Assembly (NCBI GenBank): GCA_946122785.1
Contig: CAMGYJ010000007.1
Span: 35,737,587 to 35,801,586, forward strand
Origin: Linum tenue
Lineage: Eukaryota > Streptophyta > Magnoliopsida > Malpighiales > Linaceae
DNA: 64,000 nt
Direction: 5' to 3'
Shown here: positions 34,972-49,337 of the stretch, piece after piece
Layout of the letters: each line of letters opens with the position of its first letter
Position numbering within the stretch: the first letter of the stretch is position 1
Notes under the pieces: model-generated
Told to the model about the DNA's origin: nothing
What the model saw: only the letters and a program-made list of their open reading frames with translations
The model's database searches: none
Made by a program: the position numbers and the translations under genes

Positions 34972-37769
34972 CTTAATGGAATTAATCATCATTGAAGAAT
35001 AGCCTCAGGCTAAATCTCTGATCTGTAGCCTTCAAAATCCAAAGAACATGGTCTTTCGTCGCCCAAAAATTACGAAAATGACATCCCAAAATAAATTGGC
35101 CCAAATAGGTGCTTAATGGACTTATCATCCATGGAGAATATGATCAATAGACTTCAATATCGGTGGAGAATAGCCTCGGCGTGATGTCGTGATCTGCAAC
35201 CTCCAGAATCAAAAGAAAATAGCATTTCGGAAAAATCACCTGAAGTCTGTGATGGTACCCCTTTGGAATATTCCAAAAAATAACCTGGAATAAATCCGCC
35301 TAAAGTGGTTCTTAATGGACTTAATCATCGTTGAAGAATAGCCTCAGGCCGAAGCCGTGATCTATAGCCTTCAAAATCCAAAAAAAAATTGTCTTTCGTC
35401 GCCCAAAAAAATACGAAAATGCCATCCGAAAATAAATTGGCCCAAATCGGTGCTTAATGAACTTATCATTCGTGGAGAATAGGATCAATAGACTTCATTA
35501 TCAGTGGAGAATAGCCTCGGCCTAATAACGTGATCTGCAGCCTCCAGAATCGAAAGAAAATGGCATTTCGGAAAAATCGCCCGAAATGTGTGATGGTACC
35601 CCTTTGGAATCTGCCAAAAGTTGACCCAGAATAAATCCACCCAAATCGATGCTTAATGGACTTAATCACCGTTAAAGAATAGCCTCAGGCCGAATCCGTG
35701 ATCTGTAGCTTTCAAAACCCGAATAAAATGGCCTTTCGTCGCCCAAAAAATAACGAAAATGGCATCCGAAAAATAATTGGCCCAAATCGGTGCATCATTG
35801 ACTTATCTTCCGTGGAGAATAGGATCAATTGACTTCATTATCGGTGGAGAATAGCCTCGGCGTGATGTCGTGATCTGCAACCTCCAGAATCAAAAGAAAA
35901 TAGCATTTCGGAAAAATCACCCGAAATCTGTGATGGTACCCCTTTGGAATATTCCAAAAAATAACCTGGAATAAATCCGCCTAAAGTGGTTCTTAATGGA
36001 CTTAATCATCGTTGAAGAATAGCCTCAGGCCGAAGCCGTGATCTATAGCCTTCAAAATCCAAAAAAAAAATTGTCTTTCGTCGCCCAAAAAAATACGAAA
36101 ATGCCATCCGAAAATAAATTGGCCCAAATCGGTGCTTAATGAACTTATCATTCGTGGAGAATAGGAACAATAGACTTCATTATCAGTGGAGAATAGCCTC
36201 GGCCTGATAACGTGATCTGCAGCCTCCAGAATCGAAAGAAAATGGCATTTCGGAAAAATCGCCCGAAATGTGTGATGGTACCCCTTTGGAATCTGCCAAA
36301 AGTTGACCCAGAATAAATCCACCCAAATCGATGCTTAATGGACTTAATCACCGTTAAAGAACAGCCTCAGGCCGAATCTGTGATTAGGAGCCTTCAAAAT
36401 CCGAAGAAAATGGCCTTTCCTCGCCCAAAAAATTACGAAAATGCCATCCCAAAATAAATTGGCCCAAATCGGTGCTTAATGGACTTATCATCCATGGAGA
36501 ATATGATCAATAGACTTCAATATCGGTGGAGAATAGCCTCGGCGTGATGTCGTGATCTGCAGCCTCCAGAATCAAAAGAAAATGGCATTTCGGAAAAATC
36601 GTCCGAAATTTGTGATGGAACCCTTTTGGAATCTACCAAAAATTGACCCGGAGTAAATCCGACCAAATCGATGCTTAATCATCGATGAAGAACATCCTCA
36701 GGCCGAATCTATGATTTGGAGCCTTCAAAATCCAAAGAAAATGGTCTTTCGTCGCCAAAAAATTATGAAAATGTCATCCGAAAATAAATTGGCCCAAATC
36801 GGTGCTTAATGGACTTCATTATCGGTGGAGAATAGCCTCGGCCTGATTCCGTGATCTGCAGCCTCCAAAATCTAAAGAAAATGACATTTAGGAAAAATCG
36901 CCTGAAATCTATGATAGTACTCCTTTGGAATCTGCGAAAAATTGGCCCGGAATTAATCCATCAAAATCGATGTTGAATGGACTTAATCATCGTTGAAGAA
37001 TAGCCTCAGGGCGAATCCGTGATCTGTAACCTTCAAAATCCAAAGAAACTAGCCTTTCGTCACCCAAAAAATAACGAAAATGGCATCCGAAAAATAATTG
37101 GCCCAAATCGGTGCATCATTGACTTATCTTCCGTGGAGAATAGGATCAATTGACTTCATTATCGGTGGAGAATAGCGTCGGCCTGATTCCGTGATCTGTA
37201 GCCTCCAGAATCGAAAGAAAATGGCAATTCGGAAAAATCGCCCGAAATTTTTGATGCTTACCCTTTGGAATCTGCCAAAAATTGACTTGGAATAAATCCG
37301 CTCAAATCGGTGCTTAATCATCATTAACGAATAGCCTCAGGCCGAATCCGTGATCTATAGCCTTTCGTCGCCCAAAAAATTATGAAAATGTCATCTGAAA
37401 ATAAATTCGCCCAAATCGGTGCTTAATGGACTTATCATACGTGGAGAATAGGATCAATAGACTTCATTATCTGTGGAGAATAGCCTCGGCCTGATGTCGT
37501 GATATGCAACCTCCAGAATCAAAAGAAAATGGCATTTCAGATAAATCGCCTGAATGCAGTGATGGTACCACTTCGGAATATGCCAAAAATTGACCCGGAA
37601 TAAATCCGTCCCAATCGGTGCTTAATGTACTTAATCATCGTTGAAGAATAGCCTAAGGCTGAATCCGTGATCTATAGCCTTCAAAATCCAAAGAATATGG
37701 CCTTTCCTCGCCCAAAAAATTACGAAAAATGCCATCCCAAAATAAATTGCCCCAAATCGGTGCTTAATG

Positions 37770-40690
37770 GACTTATCATCCGTGGATAATAGGATCAATA
37801 GACTTCATTATCGGTAGAGAATAGCATCGACCTGATTCCTTGATCTGCAGCCTCCAGAATCGAATGAAAATGGCATTTTAGAAAAATCGCTTGAAATCAG
37901 TGATGGTACCCCTTTGGAGTCTGCAAAAAATTGACTCGGAATAATTCCACCCAAATTGGTGCTTAATGGACTTAATCATCGTTGAAGAATAGCCTCAGGC
38001 TGATCCGTGATTTGTAACCTTCAAAATCCGAAGAAAATCGTCTTTCGTCGCCCAACAAATTTTGAAAATGCCATCCAAAAATAAATTGTCCCAAATCGGT
38101 GCTTAATGGACTTATCATCCATGGAGAATAGGATCAATTGACCTCATTATCGGTGGAAAATAGCCTCGGCCTGTTTCCATGATCTGCAGCCTCCAGAATC
38201 GAAAGAGTATGGCATTTCAGGATAATCGCCCGAAATCTATGATTGTACTGCGTTGGAATCTGCCAAAAATTGATCAGTGAAGAATAAATCTAAACAAATC
38301 AGTGCTAAATGGACTTAATCATCGTTGAAAAATAGCCTCAGGCCGAATCCGTTATCTGTAGCCTTCAAAATCCAAAGAAAATATCCTTTCGTCGCCCAAA
38401 AAATTACGAAATTGTAATCCGAAAATAAATTGGCTCAAATCAGTGCTTAAAAGAATTATCATTTATGGAGAATAGGATTACTAGACTTCATTATCGGTGG
38501 AAAATAGTCTCGCCTGATTCCGTGATTTGCCTAAAATTGACCTTGGATAAATCAGTCCATATCGGTGCATAATGGACTTAATCATCGTTCAAGAATAGCC
38601 TTAGGCCGAATCCGTGATCTTAAGCCATCAAAATCCAAAGATAATGGCCTTCCGTCAACCAAAAGTTACGAAAATATCATACGAAAATAAATTGTCTTAA
38701 ATCGGTGCTTAATGGACTTATCATCCGCTGAAAATAGAATCAATAGACTTCATTATCGAGGAAGAATAGCCTCGCCCTGATTCCGTGATATGCAGCCTCC
38801 AAAATCAAAAGAAAATGGCATTTCGGAATAATCACCTAAAATCTGTGATGGTACCCCTTTGAAATCTGCCAAAAATCGACCCAGAATAAATCCGCCCCAT
38901 ATCGGAGATTAATTGACTTAATCATCAAAGTAGAATAGACTTAGGCCGAATCCGTGATCTGTAGCCTTCAAAATCCAAAGAAAATGGTCTTTCGTGGTAC
39001 AAAAAATTTCGAAAATGCCATCCGAAAATAAATTGGCCCAAATCGGTGCTTAATGGACTTGTCATCCGTGCAGAATAGGGTCAATAGACTTCATTATCGT
39101 TGGAGAATAGGCTCGGCCTGATTCCGTGATCTGCAGACTCCGGAATCGACAGAAAATGGCATTTCGGAAAAATCACCCGAAATTTGTGATGGTACCCCTT
39201 TGGAATCTACCAAAAATTGACCCGGAATAAATCCGTCCAAATCGGTGCTTAATGGACTTAATCATCATTGAAGAATAGCCTCAGGCTGAATCCGTGATAT
39301 GTAGCCTTAAAAATCGTAAGAAAATATCCTTTCGTCGCCAAAAAAATTACGAAAATGTCATCTGAAAATAAATTGGCCCAAATCGGTGCTTAATAGACTT
39401 ACCATCCGTGGAAAATAAGATTAATAGACTTCATAATCGGTGGAGAATAGCCTCGGCCTGATTCTGTGATTTGCAGCCTCCAAAATCGAAAAAAAATGCC
39501 ATTTCGGAAAAATCCGCCGAAATCTATGATGGTGTACCCCTTTGGATTCTGCCAAAAATTGACCCAGAATAAATCCGCCCAAAATGGTTCTTAATGGACT
39601 TAATCATCGTTGAAGAATAACCTTAGGACGAATCCGTGATCTGTAGCCTTCAAAGTCCAAAGAAAATGGCCTTTCGCCGTAGTAAAAATTGCGAAAAATA
39701 CCATCCGTAAATATATTGGCCAAATCGGTGCTCAATGGTCTTATCGTCCGTGGAGAATATGATCAATAGACTTCATTATCGGTGGAGAATAACCTCGGCC
39801 AAATTCCTTGATCTGCAGCCACCAGAATCGAAAGAAAATGGAATTTCGGAAAAATCGCACGAAATCGAGGATCCCTTTGGAATCTGCCAAAAATTAACCG
39901 GGAATAAATCCGCCCAAATCAGTGGTTATTGGACTTAATCATCGTTGAAGAATAGCTTCAGGCCGAATCCGTGATATGTAGCCTTCAAAATCCAAAGAAA
40001 ATGGCCTTTCGTCACCCCAAAAAATTACGAAAATGCCATCCATAAATAAATTGGCCCAAATTGGTGCTTAATGGCCTTATCATCCGCGGAGAATAAGATC
40101 AATAGACTTCATTATTGGTGGAGAATAGCCTCGGCCTAATTCTGTGATCTGCAACATCCAAAATCGGAAGAAAATGGCATTTCAGAAAAAACGCCAGAAA
40201 TCTCTGATGGTACCCCCTTGGAATCAGCCAAATATTGACCTGGAATAAATTCGTCCAAATCGATGCTTATTGGACTTAATCATCGGTGAAGAATAGCCTC
40301 AAGCTGAATCCGGAATCTGTAGCCATTAAAATCCAAAAAAATGGCCTTTCGTCGACCAAAAAATTACGAAAATGTCATCCGAAAATAAATTTGCCCAAAT
40401 CGGTGGTTAATGGGCTTATGATCTATGGCGATATTATCAATAAACTTCATTATTGGTGGAGAATATCCTCGGCCTGATTCCGTGATCTGCAGCCTCCTGA
40501 ATCGAAAGAAAATGCCATTTCGGAATAATCCCCCGAAATCTATGATGGTACCCCTTTGGAATCTACCAAAAATTTGCCCAGAATAAATCCGTCCAAAATG
40601 GTACTTAATGGACTTAATTATCGTTGAAGAATAACCTTAGGACCAATCCGTGATCTGTAGCCTTCAAAATTCAAAGAAAATGGTCTTTCG
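37770..40690. repeat. ~2.8-kb satellite module, copy 1
   Basis: Shares unusual units, in order, with about 43,420-46,070 and 50,450-53,090. These are TCGGTAGAGAATAGCATCG, a unit with AAAGAG and GGATAATCGCCC, a unit that has lost much of the A half (GATTTGCCTAAAATT near 38,525), the TCGAGGAAGAATAGCCTCG unit near 38,757, and GCAGCCACCAGAATCG near 39,815. It is more diverged from the other two than they are from each other. Confidence 0.8.
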
Positions 40691-43600
40691 TCGGTAATAA
40701 ATTGGCCAAATCGGTGATTAATGGACATATCGTCCGTGGAGAATAGGATCTACAGAGTTCACTACCAGTGGAGAATAGCCTCGGCCTGATAACGTGACCT
40801 GCAGCCTCCAGAATCGAAAGAAAATGGCATTTCGGAAAAATCGCCCGAAATGTGTGATGGTACCCCTTTGGAATCTGCCAAAAGTTGACCCAGATTAAAT
40901 CCACCCAAATCGATGCTTAATGGACTTAATCACCGTTAAAGAATAGCCTCAGGCCGAATCCGTGATCTGTAACCTTCAAAATCCGAAGAAAATGGCCTTT
41001 CGTCGCCCAAAAAATCACGAAAATGCCATCCCAAAATAAATTGGCCCAAATCGGTGCTTAATGGACTTATCATCCGCGGAGAATAGGATCAATAGACTTA
41101 AATATCGGTGGAGAATAGCCTCGGCCGGATGCTGTGATCTGCAACCTCCATAATCAAAAGAAAATGCATTTCGGAAAAATCGCTCAAAATCTGTGATTGT
41201 AACCCTTTGGAATCTGCCAAAAAATGACCCGAAATAAATCCGCCTAAATTGGTTCTTAATGGACTTAATCATCATTGAAGAATAGCCTCAGGCCGAAGCC
41301 GTGATCTATAGCTGTCTAAATCCAAAGAAAATTGCCTTTCGTCGCTCAAAAATTTACGAAAATGCCATCCGAAAATAAATTGGGCCAAATCGGTGCTTAA
41401 TGAACTTATCATTCGTGGAGAATAAGATCAATAGACTTCATTATCAATGGAGAATAGCCTCGGCCTGATAACGTGATCTGCAGCCTCCAGAATCGAAAGA
41501 AAATGCCATTTCGGAAAAATCGCTCAAAATTTGTGATGGTACCCTTTTGGAATCTGCCAAAAAATGACCCGGAATAAATCCTCCCAAATCGATGCTTAAT
41601 CATCGTTGAAGAATAGCCTCAGGCCGAATCTGTGATTTGGAGCCTTCAAAATCCAAAGAAAATGGCTTTTCATTTCCAAAAAAATTACGAAAATGTCATT
41701 AGAAAATAAATTGGCCCAACTCGGTGCTTAATGGACTTATAATCCGTGGATAATACGATCAATATACTTCATTATCGGTGGAGAATAGCCTCGGCCTCAT
41801 TCCGTGATTTGCAGCCTCGAGAATCAAAAGAAAATTGCATTTCGTGAAAATCGCCCGAAATTTGTGATGCTTTTGGAATCTGCCAAAAATTGACCCGGAA
41901 TAAATCCGCCCAAATCGATGCTTAATCATCATTGAAGAATAGCCTCAGGCCGAATCTGTGATTTGGAGCCTTCAAAATCTGAAGAAAATGGCATTTCGTC
42001 GCCAAAAAAATTACGAAAATGTCGTCCGAAAATAAATTGGCCCAAATCGCTGCTTAATGGACTTCTCATTTTTGGAGAATACGATCAATAGACTTCATTA
42101 TCGGTGGAGAATAGCGTCGGCCTGATTTCGTGATCTGTAGCCTCCAGAATCGAAAGAAAATGGCAATTCAGAAAAATCGCCCAAAACTTTTGATGGTTCC
42201 TCTTTGGAATCTGCCAAAAATTGACCTGGAATAAATCCGCCCAAATCGGTACTTAATCATCGTCAAAGAATAGCCTCAGGCCGAATCAGTTATCTATAGC
42301 CTTCAAAATCCAAAGAAGATATTGCCTTTCGTTGCCAAAAAAATTACGAAAATGCCATCCGAAAATAAATTGGCCCAAATCGGTGCTTAATGAACTTATC
42401 ATCCATGGAGAATACGATCAATAGACTTAATTATCGGTGGGGAATAGCCTCAGCCTGATTTCGTGATCTGCAGCCTCCAGAATCGAAAGAAAATGGCATT
42501 TTGGAAAAATCGCTTGAAATCTGTGACGGTATCCCTTTGAATCTGCCAAAAATTGACACGGAATAAATCATCCCACAATCGGTGCTTAATGGAATTAATC
42601 ATCGTTGAACAATAGCCTCAAGCCGAATCAGTGATCTGTAGCCTTCAAAATCGAAAGAAAATGGCCTTTCGTCGACCAAAAAATTACGAAAATGCCAACT
42701 GAAAATAAATTTGCCCAAATCGGTGCTTAATTGGCTTATCATCCGCGTTGAATACGATCAATAGACTTCATTATTGGTGGAGAATAGCATCGGCCTGATT
42801 CTGTGATCTGCAGCTTCCAGAATAAATAAAAAATGGCATTTCAAAAAAATCTACTGAAATCTGTGCTGGTACCCCTTTGGAATCTGCAAAAAATTGACAC
42901 GGAATAAATTCGCCGAAATAAGTGTTTAATGTAGTTAATCATCGTTGAAGAATAGCCTCAGGCTGAAATCCGTGATCCGTAGCCTTCAAAATCCAAAGAA
43001 AAAGGCTTTTCTTCGCCCAAAAAATTACGAAAATTCCATTCGTGAATAAATTGGCCCAAATAGATACTTGACGGACTTATTGTCGGTGGAGAATAGGATC
43101 AATATAGACTGCATTATCGGTGGAGAATAGCCTCGTCATGATAACGTGACCTGCAGCCTCCAGAATTGAAAGAAAATGGCATATCAGAAAAATCGCCTGA
43201 AATCTGTGACCCTTTGGAATCTGGCTAAAATTGACCCGGAACAAATCCGCCAAAATCAATGCTAAATGGACTTAATCATCGTTCAAGAATAGCCTCAGGC
43301 CGAATCAGTGATCTGGAGCCTTCAAAATCCAAACAAAATGGTAGTTTGTCTCCCAAAAAATTACGACAATGCCATACGAAAATAAACTGGCCCAAATCGG
43401 TGCTTAATGGACGTATCGCCTGTGGAGAATAGGATCAATAGACTTCATTATCGGTAGAGAATAGCATCGGCCTGATTCTGTGACCCAGAATCGAATGAAA
43501 ATGGCATTTTAGAAAAATCGCTAGAAATCAGTGATGGTACCCCTTTAGAATCTGCAAAAAATTGACCCGTAATAAATCCACCCAAATCGGTGCTTAATGG

Positions 43601-46600
43601 ACTTAATCATCGTTGAAGAATAGCCTCAGGCTGATCCGTGATCTGTAACCTTCAAAATCCGAATAAAATCGTCTTTCGTCGCCCAAAAAATTATGAAAAT
43701 GCCATCCAAAAATAATTTGTCCCAAATCGGTGCTTAATGAACTTATCATCCATGGAGAATAGGATCAATTGACTTTATTATCGGTGGAAAATAGCCTCGG
43801 CCTGTTTCCATGATCTGCAGCCTCCAGAATCGAAAGAGAATGGCATTTCGGGATAATCGCCCGAAATCTATGATTGTACTGCTTTGGAATCTGCCAAAAA
43901 TTGATCCAGAATAAATCTACACAAATGAGTGCTAAATGGACTTAATCATCGTTGAAAAATAGCCTCAGGCCGAATCCGTTATCTGTAGCCCTCAAAATCC
44001 AAAGAAAATATCCTTTCGTCGCCCAAATCATTGCTTAATAGAATTATCATTTGTGGAGAATAGGATCACTAGACTTCATTATCGGTGGAGAATAGTCTCG
44101 CATGATTCCGTGATTTGCCTAAAATTAACCCTGAATAAATCAGCCCATATCGGTGCTTAATGGACTTAATCATCGTTCAAGAATACCCTCAGGCCGAATC
44201 CATGATCTGAAGCCATCAAAATCCAAAGATAATGGCCTTCCGTCGACCAAAAAGTTACGAAAATGTCATACGAAAATAAATTGTCTTAAATCGGTGCTTA
44301 ATTGACTTATCATCCGCTGAAAATAGAATCAATAGACTTCATTATCGAGGAAGAATAGCCTCGTCCTAATTCCGTGATATGCAGCCTCCAAAATCAAAAG
44401 AAAATGGCATTTCGGAATAATCACCTGAAATCTGTGATGGTACCCCTTTGAAATCTGCCAAAAATCGACCCAGAATAAATCCGCCCAAATCGGAGATTAA
44501 TTGACTTAATCATCGTAGTAAAATAGACTTAGGCCGAATCCGTGATCTGTAGCCTTCAAATCCAAAGAAAATGGTCTTTCGTGGTCCAAAAAATTATGTA
44601 AATGCCATCCGAAAATAAATTGGCCCAAATCGGTGATTAATGGACTTGTCATCCGGGGAGAATAGGGTCAATAGACTTCATTATCGTTGGAGAATAGGCT
44701 CGGCCTGATTCCGTGATCTGCAGACTCCGGAATCGAAAGAAAATGGCATTTCGGAAAAATCACCCGAAATCTGTGATGGTACCCCTTTGGAATCTACCAA
44801 AAATTGACCCGGAATAAATCCGTCCAAATCAGTGCTTAATGGACTTAATCATCATTGAAGAATAGCCTCAGGCTGAATCCGTGATATGTAGCCTTAAAAA
44901 TCCTAAGAAAATTTCCTTTCGACGCCAAAAAAATTACGAAAATGTCATCCGGAAATAAATTGGCCCAAATCGGTGCTTAATAGACTTACCATCCGTGGAA
45001 AATAAGATTAATAGACTTCATAATCGGTGGAGAATAGCCTCGGCCTGATTCTGTGATTTGCAGCCTCCAGAATCAAAAGAAAATGCCATTTCGGAAAAAT
45101 CCGCCGAAATCTATGATGCTGTACCCCTTTAGAATCTACCAAAAATTGACTCAGAATAAATCCGCCCAAAACGGTTCTTAATGAACTTAATCATCGTTGA
45201 AGAATAACCTTAGGACGAATCCGTGATCTGTAGCCTTCAAAGTCCAAAGAAAATGGCCTTTCGCCGCATTAAAAATTACGAAAAATACCATCCGTAAATA
45301 TATTGGCCAAATCGGTGCTCAATGGTCTTATCGTCCGTGGAGAATATGATCAATAAACTTCATTATCGGTGGAGAATAACCTCGGTCAGATTCCTTGATC
45401 TGCAGCCACCAGAATCGTAAGCAAATGGAATTTCGGAAAAATCGCAGGAAATCGAGGATGGTACCCCTTTGGAATCTGCCAAAAATTAATTGGGAATAAA
45501 TACACCCAAATCAGTGGTTATTGGACTTAATCATCGTTGAAGAATAGCTTCAAGCCGAATCCGTGATCTGTAGCCTACAAAATCTAAAGAAAAAGGCCTT
45601 TCGTCGCTCAAAAAATTAGGAAAATGCCATACGAAAATAAATTGGCCCAAATCGGTGCTTAATGGACTTACCATCCATGGAAAATAGAATCAATAGACTT
45701 CATTATCGGTGGAGAATAGCGTCGGCCTGATTTTGTGATTTGCAGCCTCCAGAATCGAAAGAAAATGCCATTTCGGAAAAATCCCCCGAAATCTATAATG
45801 GTACCCCTTTCGAATCTACCAAAAATTTGCCCAGAATAAATCCGTCCAAAATGGTACTTAATGGACTTAATTATCGTTGAAGAATAACCTTAGGCCAAAT
45901 CCGTGATCTGTAGCCTTCAAAATCCAAAGAAAATGGTCTTTCGTCGGCCTAAGAATTACGAAAAATGCCATCCGATAATAAATTGGCCAAATCGGTGCTT
46001 AATGGGCATATCGTCCGTGGAGAATAGGATCTATAGACTTCACTATCCGTGGAGAATAGCCTCTTCTTGATTCCGTGATCTGCGGCCTCCAGAATCGAAA
46101 GAAAATTGCATTTCAGAAAAAACGCCTGAAATCTGTGATGGTACCCCCTTGGAATCAGCCAAATATTGACCCGGAATAACTTCGTCCAAATCGATGCTTA
46201 ATGGACTTAATTATCGGTGAAGAATAGCCTCAAGCTGAATCCGGAATCTGTAGCCATTAAAATCCAAAAAAATGGCCTTTCGTCGACCAAAAAATTACGA
46301 AAATGCCATCCGAAAATAAATTTGCCCAAATCGGTGGTTAATGGGCTTATCATCTATGGAGAATATTATCAATAAACTTCATTATTGGTGGAGAATGGCC
46401 TCGGCCTGATTCCGTGATCTGCAGCCTCCAGAATCGAGAGAAAATAGCATTTCGAAAAAATAGCAGGAATCAGTGATGGTACCCCTTTGGAATCTGCCAA
46501 AAATTGACCCGGAATAAATCCGCCCAAATCGGTGCTTAATGGACCTAATCATCGTTGAAGTATAGCCTCAGGGCGAATCCGTCATATGAAGCCTTCAAAA

Positions 46601-48694
46601 TCCAAAGAAAATGGTCTTTCGTGCCCAAAAAATTACGAAAATGCCATCCAAAAATAAATTGGCCCAAATTGGTGCTTAATGGGCTTATCATCCGCGGAGA
46701 ATAGGATCAATAGACTTCATTATTGGTGGAGAATAGCCTCGGCCTAATTCTGTGATCTGCAACATCCAGAATCGAAAGAAAATGGCACTTCAGAAAAAAC
46801 GCCTGAAATCTGTGATGGTACCCCCTTGGAATCAGCCAAATATTGACCCGGAATAAATTCGTCCAAATCGATGCTCAATGGACTTAATCATCGGTGAAGA
46901 ATAGCCTCAAGCTGAATCCGAAATCTGTAGCCATTAAAATCCAAAAAAATGGTATTTCGTCGACCAAAAAATTACGAAAATGCCATCCGAAAATAAATTT
47001 GCCCAAATCGGTGGTTAATGGTCTTATTATCTATGGAGAATATTATCAATAAACTTCATTATTGGTGGAGAATGGCCTCAGCCTGATTCCGTGATCTGCA
47101 GCCTCCAGAATCGAGAGAAAATAGCATTTCGAAAAAATCGCAGGAATCAGTGATGGTACCCCTTTGGAATCTGCCAAAAATTGACCCGGAATAAATCCGC
47201 CCAAATCGGTGCTTAATGGACCTAATCATCGTTGAAGTATAGCCTCAGGGCGAATCCGTCATATGAAGCCTTCAAAATCCAAAGAAAATGGTCTTTCGTG
47301 CCCAAAAAATTACGAAAATGCCATCCAAAAATAAATTGGCCCAAATTGGTGCTTAATGGGCTTATCATCCGCGGAGAATAGGATTAATAGACTTCATTAT
47401 TGGTGGAGAATAGCCTCGGCCTAATTCTGTGATCTGCAACATCCAGAATCGAAAGAAAATGGCACTTCAGAAAAAACGCCTGAAATCTGTGATGGTACCC
47501 CCTTGGAATCAGCCAAATATTGACCCGGAATAAATTCGTCCAAATCGATGCTCAATGGACTTAATCATCGGTGAAGAATAGCCTCAAGCTGAATCCGGAA
47601 TCTGTAGCCATTAAAATCCAAAAAAATGGTATTTCGTCGACCAAAAAATTACGAAAATGCCATCCGAAAATAAATTTGCCCAAATCGGTGGTTAATGGTC
47701 TTATTATCTATGGAGAATATTATCAATAAACTTCATTATTGGTGGAGAATAGCCTCGGCATGATTCCGTGATCTGCAGCCTCCAGAATCGAGAGAAATAG
47801 CATTTCGAAAAAATCGCCTGAAACAGTGATGATACCCCTTTGGAATCTGCCAAAAATTGACCCGGTATAAATCCGCCCAAATCGGTGTTTAATGGACTTA
47901 ATCATTGTTGAAGAATAGCCTCAGGCCGAATCCGTGATCTGTAGCCTTCAAAATCCAAAGAAAATGGCCTTTCGTCACCCTAAAAAATTACGAAAAATGC
48001 CATCGTAAATAAATTGTCCAAATCGGTGCTTAATGGTCTTATCGTGCGAGGAGAATAGAATCTATAGACTTAATTATCGGTGGAGAATAGCCTCGGCCTG
48101 ATTCCGTGATCTGCAGCCTCCATAATCGAAAGAAAATGGCATTTCGGAAAAATCGCGCTAAATCTGTGATGGTACCCCTTTGTAATCTGCCCAAAATTGA
48201 CCCGGAATAAATCCACCCAAATCGGTGCTTAATGGATTTAATCATCGTTGAAGAATAGCTTCAGGCCGAATCTGATCTGTATCCTTCAAAATCGAAAGAA
48301 AATTGCCAATTTGCCTAATCAGTGCTTAATGGACTTATCGTCCGTGGAGAATAGGATCAATAGACTTCATTATCGTGGGAGAATAGCCTCGGCCTAATTC
48401 CGTGATCTGCAGCATCCAGAATCGAAAGAAAATGGCATTTCGCAAAAATCGCCTGAAATCTATGATGGTACCCCCTTTGGAATCTGCCAAAAATTGACCT
48501 TGAATAAATCCACCCAAATTGGTGCTTAATGAACTTAATCATCGTTGAAGATTAGCCTCACTCCCAATCCTTGATCTGAATCCTTCAAATCCAAAGAAAA
48601 TGGCCTTTCGTCGCTCTAAAAATTAGAAAAATGCCATACGAAAATAAATTAGCCCAAACGGTGCTTAATAGACTTATCATTCGTGGAGAATAGA

Positions 48695-49337
48695 CAGTGG
48701 CGGAGGCAGGGCCTTTTGGCCTTGTCCCGGGACAGGGGTAAATTTCGGTGGAACAAAAATACGCCATATATATTTATATTGGTGATGGAACACAACACGT
48801 ATAGGTAGTATTAGAGTACTTTGTCACTAAAACACAACTCATTACTTGTCTAAAATTGACATAAAATTAATTTATTATACAATAAACGAAATTCCAATTC
48901 CAATAAAGAACTAATCGGGTCTCTTTTCTCCTTATGCCTATTCGATCTTTCCCCAACAACCCTGAAATTGTCTAGCGACAACGGCAATCCCACTAGCTTT
49001 GATCTACCAATTACAACTGCAAGGGTCAAAAGAGCATTTTCAACTTTGAGTTATATTAAGAACAATTTTCCAGTTTGCTAATACTTGTTTAGTAAGATAC
49101 ATTGAAAGAGACTTATATAATAGTGTACACAACGAATATTTTTGCGCTTCTTTCACTATATGAAATTCTTTCGTAGTTGTTTCTGAAAAGTATGATAGTA
49201 TAATCGGTTATTTTTAATTTATAAATGAATTATTTATATATAATTATTTTTTATTAAATAATTCTTTTATTAGATACTTATATATTTAAGTTATGAAAAG
49301 AGGACAGGGGTGCTTTGAAATGCTGCCTCCGCCACTG
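48695..49337. mobile_element. hAT-family element 'hAT3', copy 1
   Basis: 643 bp, with perfect 15-bp terminal inverted repeats CAGTGGCGGAGGCAG ... CTGCCTCCGCCACTG and a perfect 8-bp target duplication AGAATAGA (48,687-48,694; 49,338-49,345). The target is the A-half GTGGAGAATAGA site. Uninterrupted equivalents (GAATAGAAACAATAGACTTC) are at about 11,745, 13,130 and 14,945. Length and target size fit a deletion derivative of a hAT transposon. Confidence 0.92.
48968..49081 (+). pseudogene. hAT transposase C-terminal (dimerisation) remnant, frameshifted
   Basis: Encodes SFDLPITTARVKRAFSTLSY, the LP-TTA-V-RAFS-L signature of the hAT C-terminal dimerisation region, then IKNNFPVC and a stop. A 17-bp deletion relative to copy 2 causes the early stop. 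No zinc finger or RNase-H-like catalytic core is present. Confidence 0.7.
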
